From NCBI GenBank assembly GCA_965222995.1, contig OZ244977.1, positions 1,302,001-1,366,000 on the forward strand: a stretch of 64,000 nt of DNA, written 5' to 3'. This stretch comes from SB11 sp965222995 (GTDB lineage Bacteria; Bacteroidota; Bacteroidia; UBA8524). Positions 32,297-41,994 of this stretch are shown here, one piece after another (within the stretch, counting starts at the first letter, position 1; the number at the start of each line of letters is the position of its first letter). The notes under the pieces were generated by a model, which did not search any database, had not been told where the DNA came from, and worked only from the letters and a program-made list of their open reading frames with translations. Both the position numbers and the translations under genes were made by a program.

Positions 32297-33707
32297 AGCC
32301 AAGCTGCGCTTTACATACATATTTTGGGACTTTTTAGCTTCGGCAGCTACCTGGGCATTATTTTTTATATACCGTAAAAAATTCATAGAATCGTCAATTT
32401 TTGGGTTTGATATACCATTTGAACCCAACGATAGTACCTTATTTCGTGGTCTTATATTCATACCTATTTATTGGTTAGTAATTTATGCACTTACCGGTAA
32501 CTATAGGGACGTGGTTGTCCGCTCTAGGTTAAGAGATATTGTATACGCCTTTAATACAAGCATATTAGGGGTTTTATTACTGTTCTTTTTCCTTTTGTTA
32601 GATGATTACGTAAAATCCTATACCGATTATTATAAGTCGTTTTTAGTTTTATTTGGCTTGCAGTTTTTTTTAACCGTTATACCGCGATACATAATAGCCA
32701 CCCGCACTAAGCGGAAGATACAGAAGCGCATATACGGGTTTAATACTTTGGTAATTGGTAGTAACCAACGGGCATTAGATTTATACAACGATTTAGAGGG
32801 GCGGAAAAAATCAGAAGGCTTTTTCTTTAAGGGTTTCATTAAAACTGAAAAAGATGCCGAGGATAAACTGGGTGGTCATTTAAGTAGTTTAGGCAGGGTA
32901 ATAGATATTAAAAATGTTATTACCAAAGAAGAGATAGAAGAGGTAATAATAGCTATTGAAACCTCAGAACATCATTTGTTGCAAAGCATTATGAATGAAT
33001 TGGAGGGTGAGCGGGTAAAAATTAAGATTATACCCGATATGTATGATATTATCTCGGGAACGGTAAGGGTAAACCACATACTAGGACCTCCGCTAATTGA
33101 AATTAAAACACAAATTATGCCAGCATGGCAACAATCCGTAAAACGATTGATAGATGTGTTTTTCTCTGTTTTTGTAATGCTTGTGGGGTTCCCCATATTC
33201 TTAGCTGTTACCTTAGCGGTTTGGCTATCTTCAAAAGGACCAATTTTTTACTTGCAAGAGCGTATAGGCTGGCACGGCAAACCTTTTAAGATTATTAAAT
33301 TCAGAAGTATGAGGGTTGATGCTGAAAAAGCAGGTCCACAATTAGCAAAAGAAAACGACGACCGTGTAACACCTGTAGGCAGGTTTTTACGCAAAACACG
33401 CTTGGATGAGATACCTCAGTTTTTGAATGTTTTAATTGGTGATATGAGTTTGGTAGGGCCACGCCCCGAGCGCCAATACTTTATAGACCAAATAGTTGAA
33501 ATAGCACCCCAGTACCGCCATTTGCACAAAGTACGCCCGGGTATTACCAGTTGGGGGCAGGTAAAATACGGCTATGCCGAAAATGTAGAGCAAATGGTAG
33601 AACGCTTGAAATTTGATTTGCTTTATATAGAAAACATAAGCTTAGCGGTAGATATAAAAATTCTTATTTATACTATTCTAATAATGATACAGGGCAGGGG
33701 TAAGTAG
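32289..33707 (+). CDS. undecaprenyl-phosphate sugar phosphotransferase (WcaJ-type)
   Basis: A 472-residue initiating transferase for exopolysaccharide. Four N-terminal membrane helices (about 10-28, 50-68, 87-107, 118-138) and a CoA_binding_3-like cytosolic domain (about 150-275) precede the catalytic PF02397 domain: KRLIDVFFSVFVMLVGFPIF, KIIKFRSMRVDAEK, RVTPVGRFLRKTRLDEIPQF and SLVGPRPER. The start is GTG at 32289, eight bases inside the lipoprotein gene, indicating coupling. Expected product is a sugar-1-phosphate on the lipid carrier at the inner membrane. Confidence 0.92.
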   Translation: MNKAKLRFTYIFWDFLASAATWALFFIYRKKFIESSIFGFDIPFEPNDSTLFRGLIFIPIYWLVIYALTGNYRDVVVRSRLRDIVYAFNTSILGVLLLFFFLLLDDYVKSYTDYYKSFLVLFGLQFFLTVIPRYIIATRTKRKIQKRIYGFNTLVIGSNQRALDLYNDLEGRKKSEGFFFKGFIKTEKDAEDKLGGHLSSLGRVIDIKNVITKEEIEEVIIAIETSEHHLLQSIMNELEGERVKIKIIPDMYDIISGTVRVNHILGPPLIEIKTQIMPAWQQSVKRLIDVFFSVFVMLVGFPIFLAVTLAVWLSSKGPIFYLQERIGWHGKPFKIIKFRSMRVDAEKAGPQLAKENDDRVTPVGRFLRKTRLDEIPQFLNVLIGDMSLVGPRPERQYFIDQIVEIAPQYRHLHKVRPGITSWGQVKYGYAENVEQMVERLKFDLLYIENISLAVDIKILIYTILIMIQGRGK

Positions 33708-33790
33708 TTTTTTGACTAGTTATTTAATCGAATAGTCCTCGATTGCAAGCCTGTAAACTTTTCTATTGCTTATATTGTGTTTTTAAGCCT

Positions 33791-34888
33791 ATGAAATCAT
33801 TACGCCTATTACTGGTTGTTGTGCTGGTATCCTTTTTCTCTTCATCTGCCTATTCTCAAACCGATAAAGAAAAAGCCATGAAGAAAACCCTGGAAGCCAT
33901 TAAACTAATGGATAAGGGTAAGATTAAAGAATCTTTAAAGCTGCTTGGTGAAGCTGAAAAGCTAGACCCTGATGAACCCGATATTAAATATGAAAAAGCT
34001 TACGCATATTACATTAGCCAAGAGTATAAAAAGGCAATTAAGGTTTTGAAAAAGCTGGTAAACCATAAAAATGCAAACGACAGGTATTATCAATTATTGG
34101 GGAATAGCTATGATTTAGTTAAACAAAAAAAGAAAGCCATTGAGACTTATGATGAAGGGTTGGAGAAATTTCCAAACTCTGGAAAACTCTATTTTGAAAA
34201 AGGGGTAGTGCTCTTGTTCGACAAGAAATATAATGGCGCACTAAATAGTTTTGAAAATGGAATTAAGGTAGACCCTAAACATCCATCAAATTATTACTGG
34301 GCGGCAAAAATATATTGTAGTTCAAGCGAGAAAATTTGGGGTGTTTTATATGGCGAACTATTTATGAATATCGAGCGGAACTCTAAGCGTACGGTTGAAA
34401 TGAGTAAAATCTTATATGATACTTATGTAGAAGCCATTGAAGTTACTGATAGTGGTGCTAATGTAAGTTTTAGTAAAGTTAATACAGTTTCTATAGGCGA
34501 TAATTTAGGGAATATAAAACTACCTTTCGGTATATTGGTATATGAGCCCACAATGGCTTTGGCAGTTGCCACTGCTATAAATATTGAAAATAAAGGAAAA
34601 GTAAACCTAAAGTCACTAAGCAGTACCAGAGCTAAATTTGTTGAGCTATTCTTTGGAAATGAAAAGAATGAAAAGTATACAAATATCTTATTTGATTATC
34701 AGAAAAAGCTGGCTGATAAAGGCTATTTAGAAGCATACAATCATTGGATAATGATGAAAGGAGATGAAGATGCCTTTGATGCTTGGTACGAAAAGAATAA
34801 AGAGAAATACAACGCTTTTGCAGACTGGTTTAACAGTAACCCGCTAAAAGTGGATGATGAGAACAAGTTTCATAGGAGCCAATACTAA
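33791..34888 (+). CDS. secreted TPR protein
   Basis: A 365-residue exported protein. An open frame continues upstream, but the signal peptide MKSLRLLLVVVLVSFFSSSA places the start at the ATG at 33791. Residues 25-175 contain about four tetratricopeptide repeats (KIKESLKLLGEAEKLDPDEP, YISQEYKKAIKVLKKL, QKKKAIETYDEGLEKFPNSG, YNGALNSFENGIKVDPKHP). The C-terminal 170 residues are a separate, unrecognised domain. It follows the sugar transferase gene but with an 83-base gap. Confidence 0.75.
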   Translation: MKSLRLLLVVVLVSFFSSSAYSQTDKEKAMKKTLEAIKLMDKGKIKESLKLLGEAEKLDPDEPDIKYEKAYAYYISQEYKKAIKVLKKLVNHKNANDRYYQLLGNSYDLVKQKKKAIETYDEGLEKFPNSGKLYFEKGVVLLFDKKYNGALNSFENGIKVDPKHPSNYYWAAKIYCSSSEKIWGVLYGELFMNIERNSKRTVEMSKILYDTYVEAIEVTDSGANVSFSKVNTVSIGDNLGNIKLPFGILVYEPTMALAVATAINIENKGKVNLKSLSSTRAKFVELFFGNEKNEKYTNILFDYQKKLADKGYLEAYNHWIMMKGDEDAFDAWYEKNKEKYNAFADWFNSNPLKVDDENKFHRSQY

Positions 34889-34892
34889 TTAA

Positions 34893-37169
34893 TTATAAAT
34901 CTAATACCTCAATAGTGTAGGTAAAAGTTTTGGGTTTTCTTTCGTTTAAAACTCCTACATTTTTAATGGTTATTTTATAAACATCGCCTGCTTTTATTGG
35001 GCCTTTCATTTGCCATACGCAAGTGTTTACAGCATAGCCGTTTTGTACTTTTTCAGGCTTAATTTTTACACGTCTTCCTTTTTTGGTTACACTTATTTTT
35101 GCCTTGCCAAAATCAGCATTATCAAGTGAGAAACTCCAGCGTTGGGATACTAATGTAAGTGGGGCATAATCTTTCGGCGGCCAGCTTATAAATTGTTTAT
35201 CGTCCCAATCGGGGTTTCGGTTTTTTTCAGGGTCGTTTTTAAAGTATTTACCAAAAACATATAATGTCATGGTAACATCGGTACTACCGTGCCCAAAAAC
35301 CTTATTATAAGGGTTTAATATCCATCTTCGGTGCCCTACAGAGCCGTTTCCGGCACCATTATCTTGCATTTGCCCCAATAAAGCACTTGTTCCGGCATGC
35401 CCATAAGATAAATTGCTGCTATTTGCTGCTTTTTTACCTTTCCAGCTATAGCATTTCCAAGTACTATCAGGCGAGTGGCTAATAGTTTCCCGTGCTTTCA
35501 TCATAAGTGATGCATGTTGTGCCATTTCGTTCAAGTCATCATCCAGGAAGCAATTATCATATACCCCTGCTTGTCGGCGGAGATAATTCAAAACATTTAT
35601 AAACCTTTGATTGGCAGAGTCGGATACTTTTCCCGGCAAGCAAGAAGGAGCATAATAAAGAGTAGCCATTTTAGGTGCTTCTATTTCATGGTTAGGAATA
35701 AAGTTTTCTTTAAAATCCTTTATGGCCATTTCCTTTTTCAACTTTCTCAGTGTTGAGTTATTTGGGTAGTAGCCTAAACCTTTGTTTACTATGGTAAAAA
35801 ATGTAGAGTAATTACTGGCTGAAATATGATTGTTAAGTATATTAATATAGAGTTGCTGCTCAATTTGCTTTAGCTTTTTATTTTTAGGAGCAATGGTTGT
35901 GAATTTATGTGCTAAATCTAGCGATACCTCATCCTGTTCAATATCAGAAAGTAAGTTAATCAAATTGATTTCTAGCGACTGCTGCATTTTTGCCAGCATT
36001 TTTTTGTTTTGTGGGTAAAGCTTTTGCGATTGTTTAATAAAATATGCAGCAACCTCATAGTTGCCGTTATTCAAAATATAATCAAACACATATTGTGCTG
36101 TGGGTACACTGGCACCGTCAGCAGGAGCTTGGTTAAAAGCTATTAGTACTTTGGTAAGGTTGTCCAACGCACCTTCAATACGCCGCACATCTTTGTTGTT
36201 GTATAATGAGGATAAATATGCATTTATGCTATCGTTTGCATACTGTTGTGGAGCATACTTTTGTATTTGATTGATAAAGCCCGAAGCTTTATCAGAATTG
36301 CCATATTCAAACTTTATATATTGTAAAATAATACTTTGGTCAACCTCTTTAAGCATAATGATTACAGGTGAGTAGTTCTTGAATGTATTATTTACCCAAA
36401 GCAACTTATCACGAAGTTTTAAAAGGTTTTTTTCATAATCTGAGATGATAAGAGCATCATAGTACAGTTTTGTTTGCCTTACTGCCTCATTACGGATAGT
36501 GGTGTCGTTGGGAAAAACTTCTGCACCTTTTTTCAGTATATCTTCAGCATTAAAAAAATAGCGGCGGTTTAGATATTCTTCTGATAAGCGTGCAAAGCCG
36601 GCAGGTAGTTTTGCATAGCTTTTTCCTTTTTTATAGTTACTGTATAAGCGTAAAACGGTATTACGCAAAAGCACAAACCCATCTTTCTTTTTAAAATCAC
36701 TTTCAAGCAAACACAAGCTTTTCTTGTAGGCACTGGTAGCATCGTTAAATACCTCATTTATGTTATCATAAATGCGGATAGCTTTGCTGCATTTACCGTC
36801 TGCAACCTCTTCATCGGCTTTTACAAAGGCTTTAAGTTCCAGATCAGCAAAATCATCAACGTACTTATCAAAAATTACAAATTCTGTGTCTTTACGTTTT
36901 ATTTTTCGTGCTGCTGAAAGAGCTTTATTTACAGCTCTTTTGTATGCTTTGTGATTAAAGTCTTCACTAATTTTAAGCCAGCTTTTCATTACAAAGACAT
37001 GCGGCACAAGCTCCTTACGGTTTTTCTTACTGTACTTTTCTGCTTTGGCTATACATTTATCATATTTTTCAGCAGCAAACAGTTTTTCAAGTTTGGGATA
37101 CTCTTTATACTGAGCATGTATTGCTCCTGCAACAAACTGTAATAATATAAGCCATACCATAATACGCAT
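34893..37169 (-). CDS. exported TPR-like protein with CAP domain
   Basis: A 758-residue protein from the ATG at 37169, which begins the signal peptide MRIMVWLILLQFVAGAIHAQ; the open frame extends 34 codons further but without a signal. About 470 residues of helical, TPR-like sequence are followed by a CAP/SCP domain (about 530-660: LNEMAQHASLMM, HSPDSTWKCYSW, YGHAGTSALLGQMQDNG, VGHRRWILNP with the typical His) and a final 100-residue beta domain. CAP domains of this GHRRWIL type are common in bacterial surface proteins. It converges with the TPR gene, four bases apart. Confidence 0.8.
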   Translation of the reverse strand: MRIMVWLILLQFVAGAIHAQYKEYPKLEKLFAAEKYDKCIAKAEKYSKKNRKELVPHVFVMKSWLKISEDFNHKAYKRAVNKALSAARKIKRKDTEFVIFDKYVDDFADLELKAFVKADEEVADGKCSKAIRIYDNINEVFNDATSAYKKSLCLLESDFKKKDGFVLLRNTVLRLYSNYKKGKSYAKLPAGFARLSEEYLNRRYFFNAEDILKKGAEVFPNDTTIRNEAVRQTKLYYDALIISDYEKNLLKLRDKLLWVNNTFKNYSPVIIMLKEVDQSIILQYIKFEYGNSDKASGFINQIQKYAPQQYANDSINAYLSSLYNNKDVRRIEGALDNLTKVLIAFNQAPADGASVPTAQYVFDYILNNGNYEVAAYFIKQSQKLYPQNKKMLAKMQQSLEINLINLLSDIEQDEVSLDLAHKFTTIAPKNKKLKQIEQQLYINILNNHISASNYSTFFTIVNKGLGYYPNNSTLRKLKKEMAIKDFKENFIPNHEIEAPKMATLYYAPSCLPGKVSDSANQRFINVLNYLRRQAGVYDNCFLDDDLNEMAQHASLMMKARETISHSPDSTWKCYSWKGKKAANSSNLSYGHAGTSALLGQMQDNGAGNGSVGHRRWILNPYNKVFGHGSTDVTMTLYVFGKYFKNDPEKNRNPDWDDKQFISWPPKDYAPLTLVSQRWSFSLDNADFGKAKISVTKKGRRVKIKPEKVQNGYAVNTCVWQMKGPIKAGDVYKITIKNVGVLNERKPKTFTYTIEVLDL

Positions 37170-37315
37170 AGGTTTTGCGAAGTTATAAGAATAACGTTCA
37201 GGTGAAAGTTGTATTACATTTAATATTTCAACATAGCAAAAGGTAAAAGAAAAATAAAGCTGCTTGTCCAATTTCTTACTTGCGAGTCGTAATTGAAGAA
37301 AACAACTAAGTTATT

Positions 37316-37810
37316 ATGCAAGCACAAAGTACAACAATGCAAGCCATTGTAGACCAGCTAAACATGCAAACACGCCTTTTTAAGAATGTAACCGAAGGTA
37401 TTAGAGATGAAGACGCTCAAAAACAAGTAGCTCCAAAAGTTAATCACGTGGCGTGGCTTACCGGTCATATAGTTTCCACACGATACATGATGGCAGGGGC
37501 TTTGGGGTTAGAAATGCGAGAACCCTATCCTAATTTATTTACTGATGGTAAGGGGTTGCAGGAAGGTGTTCAATACCCCACCATGAATGAATTAATAAGA
37601 GATTGGGATACTATTTCTGAGGCAGTTGTGAACAAGATTAACTCATTGCCCGATGATGTTGTGATGCATGAGTTACCCCAGCCTACACCAATAGGAGATG
37701 CTACAATAAAGAGTTTTATGAATTTTTGCAGCCACCACGAAGCATATACCATCGGGCAATTAGGTATTTTGCGCCGTATACTTGGGTACGAAGCAATGAA
37801 GTATAACTAA
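37316..37810 (+). CDS. DinB family protein
   Basis: A 164-residue four-helix protein of the DinB/YfiT-like superfamily. Candidate metal ligands are the His in VNHVAWLTGHI (about 41-50) and the His pair in CSHHEAYTIGQLG (about 141-153). Members act in damage response or as thiol-dependent transferases; substrate is unknown. A terminator follows at 37827. Confidence 0.8.
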   Translation: MQAQSTTMQAIVDQLNMQTRLFKNVTEGIRDEDAQKQVAPKVNHVAWLTGHIVSTRYMMAGALGLEMREPYPNLFTDGKGLQEGVQYPTMNELIRDWDTISEAVVNKINSLPDDVVMHELPQPTPIGDATIKSFMNFCSHHEAYTIGQLGILRRILGYEAMKYN

Positions 37811-37826
37811 TTAATAATCAATATGT

Positions 37827-37863
37827 AAAAGAGTAGTAACTTTATGCTGCTCTTTTATTTTTT
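37827..37863 (+). terminator. terminator after DinB-family gene
   Basis: Ten-base stem AAAAGAGTAG (37827-37836) with CTGCTCTTTT (37847-37856, one G-U pair), ten-base loop, then ATTTTTT. The ATG of the next gene follows seven bases later. Confidence 0.65.
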
Positions 37864-37869
37864 GTAACC

Positions 37870-38292
37870 ATGGCAGCGATAAAACATTTTTTAGTTATTA
37901 AAGCTTCTCCTGAAGTTGTGTATGAAGCAATAGCTACCCAAGAGGGACTAGCAAGTTGGTGGACAGTTGAAACTACTTCTGATGAAAAAGTAGGTGGTAT
38001 AAATACATTCACTTTTGGCAAAGAGTATCATAATGAGATGCGTGTTTTGCAAATGCAACGCAATGAGTTGGTAGAATGGGAGTGTTTAATTGGAGATAAG
38101 GAGTGGATAGGAACACACTTGTTTTTTAGGCTTGAAGCAAAAGACGGAAATACTATTTTGCGATTTTCACACGAAGGTTGGGCTAACGAAACGGACTTTT
38201 TTGGTAATTGCAACTACCATTGGGGTATCTATTTAAGAAGCCTGAAGTTTCTTTGCGAGACTGGTGAGGGTATGCCGTTTGGTAAAGACTAA
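37870..38292 (+). CDS. SRPBCC (AHSA1-like) domain protein
   Basis: A 140-residue START-like ligand-binding domain: IKHFLVIKASPEVVYEAIATQEGLASWW at the start and a C-terminal helix with NCNYHWGIYLRSLKFLCETG. Members bind small hydrophobic ligands; the ligand is unknown. It comes right after the DinB-family gene and its stop touches the stop of the convergent priA gene. Confidence 0.82.
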   Translation: MAAIKHFLVIKASPEVVYEAIATQEGLASWWTVETTSDEKVGGINTFTFGKEYHNEMRVLQMQRNELVEWECLIGDKEWIGTHLFFRLEAKDGNTILRFSHEGWANETDFFGNCNYHWGIYLRSLKFLCETGEGMPFGKD

Positions 38293-40797
38293 TTAAAAGT
38301 ACGGGTCAACATCAACCTGAACACGAATACTACGGTTCTCTTTCTTTTCCATAAATGTATCAATGCTTCTTTGTATAGTAGCTTTTACCCACGAAACGGA
38401 TACTTTTTCACGCTCTATTTTTATTAAAATCTGGCGGATGTATAAATTTTTCAAGCGCGAAATATATGGGGCTTGAGGACCTAACACTCTGTCACCTAGT
38501 TTTTCTTTTAGAATATTAGCCAGTACAATTGCACCATGTTCAGTAACTTCAACATCCTTATGCTTAATACGCAGGCTAATGAGTTTATAATAGGGGGGGT
38601 AATGGAATTTATACCGCTCATTTAAATCGGTTTGGTAAAAACTTTCATAATCGTGAAGCAGTACTTGTTGTATAGTGGTGTGGTGTGGTCGGCGGGTTTG
38701 AATCAAAACTTCACCGGGTTTTTCTTTTCTCCCTGCACGCCCTGCAACTTGGCTCATTAGGTAATATGCACGTTCATTTGCCCTGAAATCAGGCTGATGA
38801 AGCAATTGGTCGGCATCAACAACGGCAACTAACGATACATCGTCAAAATCTAAACCTTTAGCTACCATTTGGGTACCTATAAGCACATCAATATTGCCTT
38901 GCTCAAAATCTTGTATAATGCGGTGGTAAGCATTCTTTGTTCGGGTATTTTCCAAATCAAATCGCTCAGTTCTTATGTTTGGAAACTGCAATTGTAGCTC
39001 CTCCTCAATCCGTTCCGTACCATATCCCATCATTTCTAAATGATGGCTGTCGCAAGCCTCACACTTATTATAGGGGGCATGCTGGTAGCCACAAAACTGG
39101 CATTTAAAAGCCCTGTGGTATTTATAGTAAGTAAGGCTTATATCGCAGTTTTCACATTTAGGCACCCAGCCGCAAGTTTTGCAAACGGTAACGGGTACAA
39201 AACCTTTACGGTTTTGGAAAAGTATGGTTTGCTCGTTTATTTCAACATTCTTTTCAATAGTGTCAAGCAGTTTTTGTGTAAAAGGACCTTTAAGTAAGTT
39301 TTTCTTGCCTGCATCACTCATATCCACCGTTTGCATATCAGGCAATCTTGCTACACCAAAGCGTTCATCCATTTTCACTAAACCGTACTTACCTGCTTTG
39401 GCATTATAGTATGTTTCAACCGATGGTGTTGCAGAACCCAATAAGGTTTTAGCTTTCCATAAATGAGCGAGAAATATAGCTGCATCTCGGCCATGATATC
39501 GGGGAGAGGGGTCATTTTGTTTAAAGCTGCTTTCATGTTCCTCATCCACTACCACTAAACCTAAGTTTTGGAAGGGAAGAAATATAGCAGAGCGAGGACC
39601 GATAATTACTTTCGCTTTATTGTCAGCCACCTTTTTCCAAATTTCAACGCGCTCTTGGTCGTTAAAGCGTGAGTGTGACACTGCCACCTCGTTTCCAAAA
39701 TGTGCCCGTAATCTGCTAACCAACTGTATGGTAAGCGCAATTTCAGGCAATAAGTACAATACCTGTTTTCCTTGGGCTATAATCTCTTTTATAAGTTCTA
39801 TATATACATGGGTTTTACCGCTTCCAGTTATGCCGTGTAATAGCACTACATCTTTATCAACAAACTCACTTTTTACCCTATCAAGTGCTTCAAGTTGTAG
39901 TGGGTTTAAGTTGTTTTTTTGTAATTCTTCTGTTGGGGCAAACAAACGGTCAACTTCAATTTCAGTTTCAGTAAAAATCCCTTTTTTTACTAGAGCTTTC
40001 AGTGCTGTTTTGCTTGAAGCATCAGGTGCAATTTGGTCTTTAAAAATTTGTGCACTGCTTTGGTGCAGATTGAAAAACTGTAACAATATTTCAAGTTGTT
40101 TGGGTGCACGTTTTTCAAGTCCCTCAAAAAGTTCTTTTAAAATAGGGGAGTCGTTTGCCAACTCAGGACTTAAACCAATTTGTATTCTTACTTTGGGTTT
40201 ATAGCGGTCTTTAATTTCTTCATTAATAATTATAAGCCCTTTATCAAACAAAGAACGAACTGTGGGAAAGGTGTTTTTTATGTTTAATATCTCAGAAACT
40301 TCACCTAAAGAAACTTCTTGCCCTTTACTGTTTTTTATAGCTATTAAAAGTGTTTCTTCTTTTGGGCTTAGCTCAATGTCTTCCACACCTTGTGCCAAAG
40401 CATTCCATTTTATTTTAGATTCACTTTCAAGCTTCATGGCAGCAGGCAAGCCTGCATTCATAACATCACCAATGGTTGCCATATAATATTCGCTAATCCA
40501 GTCCCAAAAACTAAGAAGCGTTGCATTAGTTATTGGGCTGTCATCTAAAACATGCAGTATATACTTTGCCTGGTAACCTTTTGGCGGATGAATAGAAATA
40601 TTTTTTACAATGCCGGAGTATATTTTACGTTTACCAAACTGTACTATAACCCGTTTGCCCACTTCAACCGATGTATTTAATTCAAACGGAATACGGTAAG
40701 TGTATGCTTTTGGCAGATATAAAGGCAATATTACATCAGCAAAAAGTGTTTCACGTTCAGTATAATCAGTGGGTGAATTTAATTCGAGTAAAGACAT
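38293..40797 (-). CDS. priA: primosomal protein N' (PriA helicase)
   Basis: An 834-residue replication-restart helicase from the ATG at 40797 (TTG at 40812 also possible). The N-terminal 3'-OH binding domain begins FADVILPLYLPKAYTYRIP; the helicase core has GITGSGKTHVYIEL (Walker A), VVDEEHESSFKQ (Walker B, DEEH) and GSATPSVETY. The zinc-binding insert shows four CxxC pairs (CKTC, CENC, CQFC, CEAC). Motifs V/VI follow (GTQMVAKGLDFDDV, QVAGRAGRKEKPG). It reloads the replisome at stalled forks. Confidence 0.95.
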   Translation of the reverse strand: MSLLELNSPTDYTERETLFADVILPLYLPKAYTYRIPFELNTSVEVGKRVIVQFGKRKIYSGIVKNISIHPPKGYQAKYILHVLDDSPITNATLLSFWDWISEYYMATIGDVMNAGLPAAMKLESESKIKWNALAQGVEDIELSPKEETLLIAIKNSKGQEVSLGEVSEILNIKNTFPTVRSLFDKGLIIINEEIKDRYKPKVRIQIGLSPELANDSPILKELFEGLEKRAPKQLEILLQFFNLHQSSAQIFKDQIAPDASSKTALKALVKKGIFTETEIEVDRLFAPTEELQKNNLNPLQLEALDRVKSEFVDKDVVLLHGITGSGKTHVYIELIKEIIAQGKQVLYLLPEIALTIQLVSRLRAHFGNEVAVSHSRFNDQERVEIWKKVADNKAKVIIGPRSAIFLPFQNLGLVVVDEEHESSFKQNDPSPRYHGRDAAIFLAHLWKAKTLLGSATPSVETYYNAKAGKYGLVKMDERFGVARLPDMQTVDMSDAGKKNLLKGPFTQKLLDTIEKNVEINEQTILFQNRKGFVPVTVCKTCGWVPKCENCDISLTYYKYHRAFKCQFCGYQHAPYNKCEACDSHHLEMMGYGTERIEEELQLQFPNIRTERFDLENTRTKNAYHRIIQDFEQGNIDVLIGTQMVAKGLDFDDVSLVAVVDADQLLHQPDFRANERAYYLMSQVAGRAGRKEKPGEVLIQTRRPHHTTIQQVLLHDYESFYQTDLNERYKFHYPPYYKLISLRIKHKDVEVTEHGAIVLANILKEKLGDRVLGPQAPYISRLKNLYIRQILIKIEREKVSVSWVKATIQRSIDTFMEKKENRSIRVQVDVDPYF

Positions 40798-40855
40798 TGG
40801 AAAGAGAAACAAACTTACTTAAAGTTTGCGAAGAAACAGGTGGATAAGTAAGTAA

Positions 40856-41386
40856 TTATAATGTCTCTTTGTCGCTGTTTTCTTTAAGCAAAGCTTTCAC
40901 TTTTTTGGGGTACTCAAAAAGAGTTAGTTTACCTGATTTAGGGACTACCTCATGCCAAGTATTTACATCAAAATTTATTTGTACCAGTCCACAGGTAGGC
41001 ATATTGTCTAAAGGTTGCCCTGTATAATAGTCTACAATAAGTGTAAAGGCGGGGTTGTGCCCAACCAGCATTACTTTTTTCAAGTTTTCATCCAAATGAT
41101 ATATTAGTTGGGATATTTGCGCTACGTTAGCACCATACAACTCCATATCAATTTTTATATTTTTTTCTTCATAGCCTATACGCTCAGCAATCATCATTGC
41201 TGTGGTCATAGTGCGTTTTGATGGGCTTGAAATTATTAGTTGGGGTTTAACTTTCAACTTCCTAAAATGTCTTGCCATCATGGGTGCATTATCAAGTCCG
41301 CGTTTGTTTAAAGGGCGGTCAATGTCAGAAAGTTCTCCATCTCTCCAACTCGATTTTGCATGGCGAAGGAAGTATATCGTTTTCAT
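40856..41386 (-). CDS. SixA-like histidine phosphatase
   Basis: A 176-residue member of the histidine phosphatase (phosphoglycerate mutase-like) superfamily of the short SixA type. It has the catalytic FLRHAKSSW (RHG-like, His8), the arginine block SSPSKRTMTTAMMIAERI, and the second His in LVGHNPAFT. SixA removes phosphate from histidine phosphotransfer proteins; here the target is unknown. Confidence 0.88.
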   Translation of the reverse strand: MKTIYFLRHAKSSWRDGELSDIDRPLNKRGLDNAPMMARHFRKLKVKPQLIISSPSKRTMTTAMMIAERIGYEEKNIKIDMELYGANVAQISQLIYHLDENLKKVMLVGHNPAFTLIVDYYTGQPLDNMPTCGLVQINFDVNTWHEVVPKSGKLTLFEYPKKVKALLKENSDKETL

Positions 41387-41431
41387 ATACTCTAGTTACG
41401 GTAAATATACTAAACTATGTTAAAAACAGTG

Positions 41432-41869
41432 TTATTGCCTGTTGGTTTGTTGTTTTTCAGCATTTCTTAAATACAGACTTCTAAAAGACTGAATGGCGAT
41501 TGTTATCCAGCCTAACATAAGTAACAAACCACCTAATGGAGTTATTAAAAACACTAATTTGTGTATGTTAATTTCAAAAACCTCAAAAAAAGTTATAGCA
41601 TATAGTGAGAAGCTGAAACAAAAAACTCCTAAAACAAAAAACCAGGCTGAAGCAAGTGCTAAACCTTTTTTCATTTTCCCTGCCAATATTCCAACTCCAA
41701 GCAACACAATGGCATGATACATTTGGTAGCGGGCTCCTGTTTCTATATGTATAAGTTGTTCTACAGTAAGACTTTCTTTTAAAAAATGGGTACCCATAGC
41801 CCCAATAGCTATTGCGGTAACACCAAAAAAAGCTGCAATCAATAATATTCTGTTCTGTAAACTGCTCAT
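41432..41869 (-). CDS. DUF423 membrane protein
   Basis: A 145-residue protein of four membrane helices with the family signature AIAIGAMGTHFLKESLT and YQMYHAIVLLGVGIL (YgdD/DUF423). Function is unknown. It lies upstream of the sixA-like gene with a 45-base gap on the same strand, so they may be cotranscribed. Confidence 0.85.
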   Translation of the reverse strand: MSSLQNRILLIAAFFGVTAIAIGAMGTHFLKESLTVEQLIHIETGARYQMYHAIVLLGVGILAGKMKKGLALASAWFFVLGVFCFSFSLYAITFFEVFEINIHKLVFLITPLGGLLLMLGWITIAIQSFRSLYLRNAEKQQTNRQ

Positions 41870-41967
41870 GAATTAAAATTTGCTAATCAATGCTTCAAAT
41901 AAACAACTATTTCTTAGCTTGCTAATTTGCCTTTTTCCACAACCCTAATAAGTTAAGGCAATTAAGT

Positions 41968-41975
41968 TATTTTTG
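41968..41975 (+). promoter_or_regulatory. promoter -7 box of first TSP3-OmpA gene
   Basis: TATTTTTG matches TAnnTTTG exactly, 19 bases before the ATG at 41995. A -33 element is not clear. Confidence 0.5.
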
Positions 41976-41994
41976 AAGAGTACTAACTAAGCCT

